Positions 34,601 through 43,338 of a stretch of 64,000 nucleotides of DNA are shown one piece after another; positions within the stretch are counted from its first letter, which is position 1; each line of letters opens with the position of its first letter. The stretch is from contig NZ_CP101134.1 of NCBI RefSeq assembly GCF_024296865.1, forward strand, positions 3,410,001 through 3,474,000. The letters run 5' to 3'. A program made the translations under genes and the position numbers. The stretch is from Sphingobacterium sp. LZ7M1 (GTDB taxonomy: Bacteria; Bacteroidota; Bacteroidia; Sphingobacteriales; Sphingobacteriaceae). The notes under the pieces are model-generated. The model ran no database searches. It was not told where the DNA came from and saw only the letters and a program-made list of their open reading frames with translations.

Positions 34601-37398
34601 ATTTAAAAATTAAAATCAGCAGCTTTAGAGACAAAATTACGCCGGGAACAAAAGAGAAATGGAGCTTTAGCATCTTGCAAAAGGACAAGGTCATTCCATC
34701 CGAGGTATTGGCTACCATGTATGACATGTCATTAGACGTTTTTGGAGCCAATTACTTCCCTACCTTTTTTGACAGGTATAGCCCATCCTATTACAGGCGA
34801 TATAATTTTACCAATTTATTCTATGCTTCATCAGCCTCAAGTCCCTTTGGATTCAATGAAAAAATTATCAATGCAGTTGGCAATGAATTACCTATAGTAA
34901 ACAATTATGGCCTGTGGGATGCCTATTGGTTAAATCGCGGCATCAATAGTCTGCATAATTATTATGATGATCAAGTTCAATATGCAGCTGGATCAGCCCC
35001 TGCAGCAAATGGTATGCAAAGAGTTCTTCGAGGCAAAGTATCTGCTGTCAATATTGAAGCAGTAGCCGATGTACGTGAAGTAACGGAAGAAACTGTATCC
35101 TTATATGATGAACTAAAAGACCCTAATCTTAGGGCACAAGTTGAAGAATTAAAGAATAAGGGCCAAGGAGTAGACCTCTCCCAGGTCCAAGCGCGCAAGA
35201 ACCTTCAGGAAACGGCCTTCTTCTACCCGAACCTGTACACCGACAAGGAGGGCAACATCAGTTTCGAGTTCGACAGTCCCGAGGCCCTGACCAAGTGGAA
35301 GCTCATGCTCTTCGCCCATGGCAAGAACCTCGAGGTGGGCTCCGAACAGTTCTATACACAGACCCAGAAGCAGCTGATGGTACGTCCCAACCTGCCTAGG
35401 TACTTCCGCGAATCCGACCAGATCGAGATCATCGCCCAGGTACAGAACCTCAGCGGCAAGGCGCAGCAGGGCAAGGCCAAGATCGAGATCATCAACCCGG
35501 TCGACAATGCCGACATCAGCGAACGGTTCGTGCTGGGCGACATCACGACCGACTTCAGCGTAGAAAAGGACAACAACCAAACGGTGTCCTGGAAGCTCAA
35601 GGTACCTGAAGGGTACCCAAGCGTGCAGGTCAAGATCGTTGCGGCAAGCGCGGAACATTCCGATGGCGAGATCGTGGAGCTGCCGGTACTGTCCAACAAG
35701 GTGCTGGTTTCCCAGACCGAGAAGATCGCCCTAAAGGCTGGCCAAAAACAGGACTTCAGTATCCCTTCTGCCGGCAAGGACAACCTGCAGGCCAAGGTAC
35801 AGGTACAGAGCAACCCGATCCTGGAGATCATATCAGCCATCGACTACCTCAAGAACTACCCATATGAATGTACCGAACAGTCAACCAGTAAATGGTTCGG
35901 TCTGAAGATGGTACAGTACATAGACAAGCATTACCCTGCCATCTCCGATTATTTCAGGTCCATCAAGGTAAAGGATACCAAGAGCAGACTGGAGGAGAAT
36001 GCCCAGCTCAACGAGCTGAAGCTGCAGGAAATGCCTTGGCTACGCGACATACAGCGTGACAGCAAGCGCCTGGAGGCTTTGGCCGAACTGTTCAATTCCA
36101 ATATCGAGACCGAACTCAAGGGCATCGAGCAGAAACTGCTCCGTGGACAATTGGACAATGGGTCCTTCCCTTGGTTCGAAGGCGGAAAGTCCGATACACA
36201 TATCTCCATGAGGATACTGGAGGTCGTAGGCAAGGTGTTCTACCTGGACCACAGCCTAGTGAACCCGCAGATAAACGGCAGCATGAGACGCCTGGCTACC
36301 TACCTGGACCAGGACAGCAGCATAACCAGGGAAAAGGCATCCGCCAATATCGCACTGGACTATCTATATGCACGCCACTTCTGGAACTCGGAAGTCAAGG
36401 TACCTGAAAAGAACGGCAAGGTCCTTCGGGCCAAGATCGCCAAGGCTCCGATCATCACCGCCAAGGGTCCTGCCGGCTATGCCGCAAAGGCATGGATCGT
36501 CAACCAATTGTTCGGTGAGTCCAAGGAGTCAAACGAGATCCGCAACAGGATCCAACAGGAGGTCATCCTGGATCCCGACAAGGGCATGTACTGGGAGAGC
36601 AACGGCAAGCAGTACAACGATATCAGCCTGCATAGCTATATGCTGGAGGCATACAAGCTCCATGACCCGAGCAAGCTCAATCCGATCAGCCAATGGATCT
36701 TCTTCCGCAAGGAAGCCAACTATTGGCGAAACACCTGGATGACCGTGGATGCCATCTATAGCCTGTTGCTGGCCAACAATCCAAAGGACTTCAACCTGGA
36801 CAATGCCGTAACCGTACTGGTCGACGGACAGAACGCCAAGATGGACTCGGTGGTACTGGGACAGGTCTCCAAGACTTTCAATAAGCAGGATCTTGACCGA
36901 AACAGGTCCGTACAGATCGAGAACCACAACGACCGCACGGTATTCGGTGGAGTTTTCCATCAGTACTTCCTGCCGGTATCCGAAGTGAAGGCATCGACCA
37001 ACGACATCAAGGTCAGCAAACAGTACATGGTTGAGCGGAACGGTAAATGGGTGGAGAGCAATCAGGCAAAACTGGGCGAAAAGATCAAGGTGATCATCAC
37101 CGTCATCAACGACCAGGACCTGGAATATGTACATCTGAAGGACAGCCGACCTGCAGGCGTGGAACCTGTATTCGTACCTTCGGGATACAGCTGGAGAAAC
37201 AACTACTATTTCACCCTGAAGGACGCATCGACCAACTACTTCTTCAACGCCCTGCAAAAAGGGAAAAGGACTTTCGAGTACGAGGTCAAGGCCAATAACC
37301 TAGGTGAATTCAACTCCGGTATAACCAACATCGAAAGCATGTACGATCCGACCGTAAATGCAAGATCTGATAACAAGGTCATCACGATTGTCAAATAG
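31603..37398 (+). CDS. Alpha-2-macroglobulin family protein, copy 1
   Basis: This giant (1931-residue) exported protein is related to bacterial alpha-2-macroglobulins, which trap attacking proteases through a bait region and a thioester. It has a Sec signal peptide (about 1-19, ending LLFSQ) with no lipobox. The N-terminal half (about 20-1187) holds helical TPR-like sequence and macroglobulin beta domains, including an MG2-type motif DRRIYRPGQKLYFKG (about 545). The A2M domain begins near ARKNLQETAFFYPNLYTD, and the thioester motif C1423-TEQ lies in YPYECTEQST. From residue 1188 to the stop it is nearly identical to copy 2, and GC content jumps at that point. Neighbours give no protease or PBP1C partner. 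Periplasmic or outer-membrane-associated defence is inferred from the family. Confidence 0.9.
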   Translation: MKQLFILLFALSPILLFSQESKTTNMIEEKWKEVDRLISIGNYEQTAPLLNEIKTYAKKSKNGPMELRAIIAESQLLQVNTTQEDLFDKVDKHFQNNINQAEGVQRSLLYSFYAQYLGSNTDYYSESKNKFLEADEETKYKILDSLFNKSLENKDLLLKQPIEDWKSLFSSSKNFSLSPTLYHFNSNAYLAFLRGNRVKNAVKIKNISEDLLSINKKAGYADATSYLMVNNISPSYQKKDGYVDALKNVIAQNKSDYNAFIYTIIAETLHNNNDTKNAVEYLAKAKQEYPKSPWIKDVELMDQRFKSVEIQFYNKQINPSNVNSPVQLSFKNAEKLYLKVFNVTNTPTNYKKFEVKLDSITKKVGVNATEVYEEEIPIKSFDDYKRHSTIYKINALPFGNYVALISNNPEFKADGLFNTVSSSSFIVSDLFNYTELEKGKNTEYLFKGLLINRKTGLPYADKSLEIYDVNSGKAPKLVHKMKTNQNGEFSVDINKDSYYRYQSGAMLYLAEEKQIIDMAAPLNYSFSQIEKEEDRVRFNTKILTDRRIYRPGQKLYFKGIVYNNSSLSGKVIEGKKLDVILQDANGQKVDSLSLTSNAFGSVNGDLQIPANTLAGGFNILIMDKENQIGYHYLNVEEYKRPTFSVKFEPNKETYKRSDIAEFIGKVESYSGVPLVGASVNYKVRINSYGRNYTNFTLADSSIIADEQGKFTIRVPLEDTALNKLEDFNISVTAEVVNQTGEMQQASVFYTYSDKPWVINIQGPRIEEAGKWNKLFISTVNKNNQPLPLTGEIKIYKYPEPNIALPDQYDNIFKNVDYHIFSNAEYKKLFPTSFDESLIIKKPTELVKTYSFDTRDTSLVKIDSNLFPKGKYYVEVISIQGKDTIRSQADVSIFDPVTKKSSDHDFLTYSFDKPNYGLDEQVKLNFYTDVPNAKEIFLFPSNSFGKQETFTIPVKNGRATYEFKFDKEKFARGYQLDAILIVDNQIENKFISAPKRTDDQDLKIKISSFRDKITPGTKEKWSFSILQKDKVIPSEVLATMYDMSLDVFGANYFPTFFDRYSPSYYRRYNFTNLFYASSASSPFGFNEKIINAVGNELPIVNNYGLWDAYWLNRGINSLHNYYDDQVQYAAGSAPAANGMQRVLRGKVSAVNIEAVADVREVTEETVSLYDELKDPNLRAQVEELKNKGQGVDLSQVQARKNLQETAFFYPNLYTDKEGNISFEFDSPEALTKWKLMLFAHGKNLEVGSEQFYTQTQKQLMVRPNLPRYFRESDQIEIIAQVQNLSGKAQQGKAKIEIINPVDNADISERFVLGDITTDFSVEKDNNQTVSWKLKVPEGYPSVQVKIVAASAEHSDGEIVELPVLSNKVLVSQTEKIALKAGQKQDFSIPSAGKDNLQAKVQVQSNPILEIISAIDYLKNYPYECTEQSTSKWFGLKMVQYIDKHYPAISDYFRSIKVKDTKSRLEENAQLNELKLQEMPWLRDIQRDSKRLEALAELFNSNIETELKGIEQKLLRGQLDNGSFPWFEGGKSDTHISMRILEVVGKVFYLDHSLVNPQINGSMRRLATYLDQDSSITREKASANIALDYLYARHFWNSEVKVPEKNGKVLRAKIAKAPIITAKGPAGYAAKAWIVNQLFGESKESNEIRNRIQQEVILDPDKGMYWESNGKQYNDISLHSYMLEAYKLHDPSKLNPISQWIFFRKEANYWRNTWMTVDAIYSLLLANNPKDFNLDNAVTVLVDGQNAKMDSVVLGQVSKTFNKQDLDRNRSVQIENHNDRTVFGGVFHQYFLPVSEVKASTNDIKVSKQYMVERNGKWVESNQAKLGEKIKVIITVINDQDLEYVHLKDSRPAGVEPVFVPSGYSWRNNYYFTLKDASTNYFFNALQKGKRTFEYEVKANNLGEFNSGITNIESMYDPTVNARSDNKVITIVK
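35164..37398 (+). repeat. Long near-identical direct repeat, first copy (3' half of A2M copy 1)
   Basis: 2235 bases starting CAAGGAGTAGACCTCTCCCA are repeated without any indel at 41032-43266. The encoded 744 residues differ at 14 positions by eye count. Similarity starts in frame at the codon for Q1188 and stops at the stop codon; the flanking sequence on both sides is unrelated or only distantly related. The repeat is clearly more GC-rich than the 5' half of the gene. Confidence 0.92.
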
Positions 37399-37409
37399 AA
37401 GAATTAAAT

Positions 37410-37455
37410 AAAAAGGGAAAGGGCAATTTGATATCAAATTGCCCTTTCCCTTTTT
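37410..37455. terminator. Terminator between the two A2M genes
   Basis: A perfect 21-bp stem (AAAAAGGGAAAGGGCAATTTG with its complement, loop ATAT) ends in TTTTT. It separates the two tandem genes, so copy 2 needs its own promoter in the following 100 bases. Confidence 0.95.
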
Positions 37456-37557
37456 ATAGGACATATTCCCTTCCTAGTCCACATAAAGTTTATTAAAAAT
37501 AATTTGTGAAAAAATTAATTTCTCGCATCATTAATTAAGAAAGCCAATTATTAATTC

Positions 37558-40500
37558 ATGAAGAGAATCCTACAAATATCAATGTTTATCCTTCCGTTTT
37601 TAGCTTTTGGACAGATCAACGAAAGAGAAATCGAACAAAAATGGAAAGAAATCAACCGTTTAGAAGTCATTGGAAATTATAATGAAGCCATCCCAATAAT
37701 AAATGAATTAAAGAAATCTGCACAAGGAAAAAAAGATGATGCCTTGGAAGTAAAGATAGTTCTTGCGGAAACCATGGGGCTAAGGAAGAATGAAACTTCT
37801 GTTGACCTATTCGAAAAAATTGAAAAACATTTTATAAGAAATCTAAAAGGGAAAAACAATGTTCAAAGAGCAGTCCTATATCAAGCTTATGCCTTATTTC
37901 TTCTTAATAATGTAGAAGACAACCCATCCAGTACTAATAATGAGTTCCTAGGTTCAACCAAGATGAGGAAATTTGAAATCATTGATAGTCTCCTCAAAAA
38001 ATCCATTGCTGATAAGGAATCTCTCCTAAAACAACCCATGGAAAAATGGCAATCCCTATGGGAAGATTCCAAACAGCTTTCTATTCACCCGACACTATAC
38101 CATTTCAATCTTGATACATATTTAAGGTTTTTACTTAACGACAGAAAGAAAAATCTGGATCTTTACAATAAACTTCTAACGGATGTTCTAGCCTATAATA
38201 AGAGGAAGGGCCTAGAGGATGCAACTGCCTATATCCTGGCGAAGAACCTCTATATTGAAAACCGAGATACGTCGAGTATTATTGAAGGTTACGAAGGTAT
38301 CATTCAAAAAACCAACAGTCAATTCAATGCCCAGATCTATACTTTATTGGCAGCAAAATTAGGATCTCAAAATCCTAAATTACAAGTACGATATTTACAG
38401 AAGGCTAAAAGACTGTACCCAAATTCCCCTTGGACAACGGATTTAGATTCATTGATTAACCTCTTCAATGGCTTGAAATTGAACCTTAAGCACAGCTCCT
38501 CCATACCAACCAATGAATATGTACCCATAGTTCTTTCCATTAGGAATATTGACAAGATATATCTGAAAGTATTCAAATTCCAAAATGATCTGGATTATTA
38601 TTCAAGTCCAGAAGTTGGATTAAGCGATATAAATAACAAAGCAAAAGAAATCTATACGGAACAAGTAGCATTGAAACCTTTTGATGACTTCGAAATCCAC
38701 ACCACTTACTATAAAATTAACCCACTAAGCGCCGGAAAATATCGAATCCTGATTTCAAACAATCCTGAATTTGAAAATAATGACGACAATAAATTAGTAA
38801 CAGCGTCCAAATTTGAAGTAACAGATTATTTCTTTAAAACCGCAATCGAAAAAGACCCTTTTGGGGGCGATATCTTTTCAACTTACCTCGTGAACCGCAA
38901 AAATGGCGAGTCTTTTAAAAAGAAAGATCTTCAAATCCTAAAGTTGAAGGATGGAAAGACTAGCCTAAAAACAGCGAGTACAAATCATGCTGGAGAAATT
39001 TTACTCCCTATCCCAGCAGATTCAGTTAAATTCTATAGTGACGATATAGGCATTTTCCTTCCTGAAGAAAATCAACACCTCGTTTACCATAAAACCAAAA
39101 ACTTTTCGGAGGAAGACAGCTCTCCTAATGAATTAGATTTCGAGGCAAAAACGCTTCTTGACCGAAGTATTTATAGACCAGGACAAAAAGTTCTATATAA
39201 GGTGATCAGTTACCAAAATGACATGTATGCAGCAAAAATCCTAGCCGGAAAAAGATTGACTGTACTAATAAAAACATCAAATGAGCAAATAATAGACTCC
39301 CTGGTCCAAACCACAGATAGTTTCGGCTCCATAAATGGAGAATTTGTTCTTCCTGAAAAATCCCCACTTGGCTTCTATCAGATCATGATCAAAGAAGGAA
39401 ATCAGTCAATTTCCTCTTCATCTTTCCGAGTAGAAGAGTACAAAAGGCCAACATTTAAGATCTACCTCAATAAAATTAAAGATACCTATACGTCAAAAGA
39501 TACGGCGGAGTTCACAGGATTGGTAGAATCATTTTCTGGAGTAGTCTTAGGTGCTACTACAGTTTCGTATACCATTACTGTAATTACACATGACCCAAGT
39601 ACAAAATATATAAATCTTCCTGCAGGTACTTTGCAAACCGAAAACGATGGAACTTTTAAAATTAGGGTTCCTTTGAATGACACCCTTTTCGCAAATTTCA
39701 AAGGCTATAGTATTTTATTGAACACCTATGCAACAAGCCCTACCGGCGAATCCCAAAAAGCATATACGCATTATATATATTCGGATATTCTCGGCACCGC
39801 GGAAATAAATTTGGATGAAGAAAAATTATTTGCCAGCAAATTTGATGAGATAGAAATAATTGGTAAAAATGAAAACCAAGAAAAGGTGAATCTTTCCGGT
39901 GAAATTCAAATCTTCAAAAAACCGGATTTCACTACCATTGGGAACACCTATTCAAACAGTTTGTATTCCACTAAATTCCTGGATGAAATAGAATTTCATG
40001 TGTTTTCGCCTGAGGAGTACATCAAGTATTTCCCAACAAGGGTAACCAAAAAAGATTTTGAAACTCAAAACGACACCCTTGTAGCTACCTATCCCTTTGA
40101 CAGCAGCCTTTCTCCTACCATAAAGGTTGATCCAACATTGTTTTCTTCGGGAAGATATTACATTAAAGTGGTTAATGTCCCTGATTCTGCCTTATTAGGA
40201 TATCGCAGCTTTGAGCTAGCAGATTCCAAAACTAGGAAGAAGGGCAATAAAAACTTTTTAGTCTACAATTTTGATAAAGAAAACTATCAAATCAACGATC
40301 AGGTAAAAGTTGACTTTTATACTGATTTAAAAAATGCAAAGGAGGTACTTTTAGTGCCTTTTACTAACCAGCATAAGCTTGAATCCATTATCCTTTCTAT
40401 TGAGAATGGTCATGCATCCTATTCTTTTTTATTGGATAGTATAAAAATCAAGAACTACTATCAGTTTCAAGCTACATTGATTAATGAAAATAAAATTGAA

Positions 40501-43266
40501 AACCTTAGCATACAAATACCATTACATAAGGAAAACAACATCCTAAAAATTAGAGCAAATACCTTTAGAAATAAAATCCTTCCTGGAAGTAAGGAAAAAT
40601 GGAGCTTTAATATATCACTGAATGATAAAGCTATCCCAGCTTCCGTATTTGCATGCATGTATGATTTTTCCCTGAATGAATTTTTTACAAAAAGTTACAC
40701 TAACAAATGGAATTTGACGAGCTATCCATATAGATATGAGGTAAGGCATAATGCCTTTTTTACATTGATTAATGCTCGAGATGAAGAAGACTATATCCAT
40801 ATTTACATTCCTATGAATGATTTAAAATTCCATCAACTAAATAGTTTCAGTTTGTGGAATACCTTGACATTAGATCAAGGTGATATTTCTCTTTTGGAAA
40901 ATAATAATCGGGTCTATGAATTTGAGGCGATTTGGACCCCAGCATATTTAAATAAAGTTGATAATATTCCAAGAGGAGAATTCGCTCCGAAAAATGTGAA
41001 TCCTGGCATGAATGAGTTAATGCCTATTTATCAAGGAGTAGACCTCTCCCAGGTCCAAGCGCGCAAGAACCTTCAGGAAACGGCATTCTTCTACCCGAAC
41101 CTGTACACCGACAAGGAGGGCAACATCAGTTTCGAGTTCGACAGTCCCGAGGCCCTGACCAAGTGGAAGCTCATGCTCTTCGCCCATGGCAAGAACCTCG
41201 AGGTGGGCTCCGAACAGTTCTATACACAGACCCAGAAGCAGCTGATGGTACGTCCCAACCTGCCTAGGTACTTCCGCGAATCCGACCAGATCGAGATCAT
41301 CGCCCAGGTACAGAACCTCAGCGGCAAGCCGCAGCAGGGCAAGGCCAAGATCGAGATCATCAACCCGGTCGACAATGCCGACCTCAGCGAACGGTTCGTG
41401 CTGGGCGACATCACGACCGACTTCAGCGTAGCAAAGGACAACAACCAAACGCTGTCCTGGAAGCTCAAGGTACCTGAAGGGTACCCAAGCGTGCAGGTCA
41501 AGATCGTTGCGGCAAGCGGGGAACATTCCGATGGCGAGATCGTGGAGCTGCCGGTACTGTCCAACAAGGTGCTGGTTTCCCAGACCGAGAAGATCGCCCT
41601 GAATGCCGGCCAAAAACAGGACTTCAGCATCGCTTCTGCCGGCAAGGACAACCTACAGGCCAAGGTACAGGTACAGAGCAACCCGATCCTGGAGATTATC
41701 TCTGCCCTAGACTACCTCAAGAACTACCCTTACGAATGTACCGAACAGTCCAGCAGTAAATGGTTCGGTCTCAAGATGGTTCAGTACATAGGCAAGCATT
41801 ACCCTGCCATTTCCGATTATTTCAGGTCCATCAAGGTAAAGGATACCAAGAGCAGACTGGAGGAGAATGCCCAGCTCAACGAGCTGAAGCTGCAGGAAAT
41901 GCCTTGGCTACGCGACATACAGCATGACAGCAAGCGCCTGGAGGCTTTGGCCGAACTGTTCAATTCCAATATCGAGACCGAGCTCAAGGGCATCGAGCAG
42001 AAACTGCTCCGTGGACAATTGGACAATGGATCCTTCCCTTGGTTCGAAGGCGGGAAGTCCGATACCCATATCTCCATGCGGATACTGGAGGTCGTTGGCA
42101 AGGTATTTTACCTGGACCACAGCCTAGTGAACCCGCAGATAAACGGCAGCATGAGACGCCTGGCTACCTATTTGGACCAGGACAGCAGCATAACCAGGGA
42201 AAAGGCATCCGCCAATATCGCACTGGACTATCTATATGCACGCCACTTCTGGAACTCGGAAGTCAAGGTACCTGAAAAGAACGGCAAGGTCCTTCGGGCC
42301 AAGATCGCCAAGGCTCCGATCATCACCGCCAAGGGTCCTGCCGGCTATGCCGCAAAGGCATGGATCGTCAACCAATTGTTCGGTGAGTCCAAGGAGTCCA
42401 ACGAGATCCGCAACAGGATCCAACAGGAGGTCATCCTGGATCTCGACAAGGGCATGTACTGGGAGAGCAACGGAAAGCAGTACAACGATATCAGCCTGCA
42501 TAGCTATATGCTGGAGGCATACAAGCTCCATGATCCGAGCAAGCTCAATCCGATCAGCCAATGGATCTTCTTCCGCAAGGAAGCCAACTATTGGCGAAAC
42601 ACCTGGATGACCGTGGATGCCATCTATAGCCTGTTGCTGGCCAACAATCCAAAGGACTTCAACCTGGACAATGCCGTAACCGTACTGGTCGACGGACAGA
42701 ACGCCAAGATGGACTCGGTGGTACTGGGACAGATCTCCAAGACTTTCAATAAGCAGGATCTTGACCGCAACAGGTCCGTAAAGATCGAGAACCACAACGA
42801 CCGCACGGTCTTCGGTGGAGTTTTCCATCAGTACTTCCTTCCTGTGTCCGAAGTGAAGGCATCGACCAACGACATCAAGGTCAGCAAACAGTACATGGTA
42901 GAGCGGAACGGTAAATGGGTGGAGAGCAATCAGGCAAAACTGGGCGAAAAGATCAAGGTGATCATCACCGTCATCAACGACCAGGACCTGGAATATGTGC
43001 ACCTGAAGGACAGCCGACCTGCAGGCGTGGAACCTGTATTCGTACCTTCGGGATACAGCTGGAGGAACAACTACTATTTCACCCTGAAGGACGCATCGAC
43101 CAACTACTTCTTCAACGCCCTGCAAAAAGGGAAAAGGACTTTCGAGTACGAGGTCAAGGCCAATAACCTAGGTGAATTCAACTCCGGTATAACCAACATC
43201 GAAAGCATGTACGATCCTACCGTGAATGCAAGATCTGATAACAAGGTCATCACGATTGTAAAGTAA
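37558..43266 (+). CDS. Alpha-2-macroglobulin family protein, copy 2
   Basis: This is the tandem paralogue of the preceding gene, 1902 residues. A signal peptide (about 1-19, ending LAFGQ) is followed by an N-terminal half that is colinear with copy 1 but strongly diverged. Shared landmarks include EQKWKEINRLEVIGNYNEA, LKQPMEKWQSLW, LYHFN and DRSIYRPGQKVLYKV. The half from residue 1159 to the end is nearly identical to copy 1, including thioester motif C1394-TEQ (YPYECTEQSS). The region just before the boundary, where bait sequences lie in this family, is completely different in the two copies. They may therefore differ in which proteases trigger them while sharing the same reactive half. A strong terminator follows. 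Confidence 0.9.
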   Translation: MKRILQISMFILPFLAFGQINEREIEQKWKEINRLEVIGNYNEAIPIINELKKSAQGKKDDALEVKIVLAETMGLRKNETSVDLFEKIEKHFIRNLKGKNNVQRAVLYQAYALFLLNNVEDNPSSTNNEFLGSTKMRKFEIIDSLLKKSIADKESLLKQPMEKWQSLWEDSKQLSIHPTLYHFNLDTYLRFLLNDRKKNLDLYNKLLTDVLAYNKRKGLEDATAYILAKNLYIENRDTSSIIEGYEGIIQKTNSQFNAQIYTLLAAKLGSQNPKLQVRYLQKAKRLYPNSPWTTDLDSLINLFNGLKLNLKHSSSIPTNEYVPIVLSIRNIDKIYLKVFKFQNDLDYYSSPEVGLSDINNKAKEIYTEQVALKPFDDFEIHTTYYKINPLSAGKYRILISNNPEFENNDDNKLVTASKFEVTDYFFKTAIEKDPFGGDIFSTYLVNRKNGESFKKKDLQILKLKDGKTSLKTASTNHAGEILLPIPADSVKFYSDDIGIFLPEENQHLVYHKTKNFSEEDSSPNELDFEAKTLLDRSIYRPGQKVLYKVISYQNDMYAAKILAGKRLTVLIKTSNEQIIDSLVQTTDSFGSINGEFVLPEKSPLGFYQIMIKEGNQSISSSSFRVEEYKRPTFKIYLNKIKDTYTSKDTAEFTGLVESFSGVVLGATTVSYTITVITHDPSTKYINLPAGTLQTENDGTFKIRVPLNDTLFANFKGYSILLNTYATSPTGESQKAYTHYIYSDILGTAEINLDEEKLFASKFDEIEIIGKNENQEKVNLSGEIQIFKKPDFTTIGNTYSNSLYSTKFLDEIEFHVFSPEEYIKYFPTRVTKKDFETQNDTLVATYPFDSSLSPTIKVDPTLFSSGRYYIKVVNVPDSALLGYRSFELADSKTRKKGNKNFLVYNFDKENYQINDQVKVDFYTDLKNAKEVLLVPFTNQHKLESIILSIENGHASYSFLLDSIKIKNYYQFQATLINENKIENLSIQIPLHKENNILKIRANTFRNKILPGSKEKWSFNISLNDKAIPASVFACMYDFSLNEFFTKSYTNKWNLTSYPYRYEVRHNAFFTLINARDEEDYIHIYIPMNDLKFHQLNSFSLWNTLTLDQGDISLLENNNRVYEFEAIWTPAYLNKVDNIPRGEFAPKNVNPGMNELMPIYQGVDLSQVQARKNLQETAFFYPNLYTDKEGNISFEFDSPEALTKWKLMLFAHGKNLEVGSEQFYTQTQKQLMVRPNLPRYFRESDQIEIIAQVQNLSGKPQQGKAKIEIINPVDNADLSERFVLGDITTDFSVAKDNNQTLSWKLKVPEGYPSVQVKIVAASGEHSDGEIVELPVLSNKVLVSQTEKIALNAGQKQDFSIASAGKDNLQAKVQVQSNPILEIISALDYLKNYPYECTEQSSSKWFGLKMVQYIGKHYPAISDYFRSIKVKDTKSRLEENAQLNELKLQEMPWLRDIQHDSKRLEALAELFNSNIETELKGIEQKLLRGQLDNGSFPWFEGGKSDTHISMRILEVVGKVFYLDHSLVNPQINGSMRRLATYLDQDSSITREKASANIALDYLYARHFWNSEVKVPEKNGKVLRAKIAKAPIITAKGPAGYAAKAWIVNQLFGESKESNEIRNRIQQEVILDLDKGMYWESNGKQYNDISLHSYMLEAYKLHDPSKLNPISQWIFFRKEANYWRNTWMTVDAIYSLLLANNPKDFNLDNAVTVLVDGQNAKMDSVVLGQISKTFNKQDLDRNRSVKIENHNDRTVFGGVFHQYFLPVSEVKASTNDIKVSKQYMVERNGKWVESNQAKLGEKIKVIITVINDQDLEYVHLKDSRPAGVEPVFVPSGYSWRNNYYFTLKDASTNYFFNALQKGKRTFEYEVKANNLGEFNSGITNIESMYDPTVNARSDNKVITIVK
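41032..43266 (+). repeat. Long near-identical direct repeat, second copy (3' half of A2M copy 2)
   Basis: This is the second copy of the 2235-base block at 35164-37398. In the sample 41041-41100, 34 of 60 bases are G or C, against 21 of 60 in 40921-40980 just before the boundary. The two copies lie 5.87 kb apart in direct orientation, so recombination between them would delete one intergenic region and fuse the genes. Confidence 0.92.
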
Positions 43267-43280
43267 GCACATAAAAAAAG

Positions 43281-43320
43281 AAAGCCCTCTGTCGCAATTT
43301 GCTTGACAGAGGGCTTTTAT
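43281..43320. terminator. Bidirectional terminator between A2M copy 2 and hppA
   Basis: Stem AAAGCCCTCTGTC / GACAGAGGGCTTT surrounds a loop that can itself pair (GCAA/TTGC). A-run and T-run lie on opposite sides. Confidence 0.9.
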
Positions 43321-43338
43321 TTTAGAAAGGTTTAATGC

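Noticed and set aside
42232..43125. Long minus-strand open frames opposite the A2M 3' halves (also 36529-37257 and 35149-35658)
   Set aside because: They arise from the GC-rich codon bias of the sense gene, appear in both repeat copies, and encode no recognisable protein.
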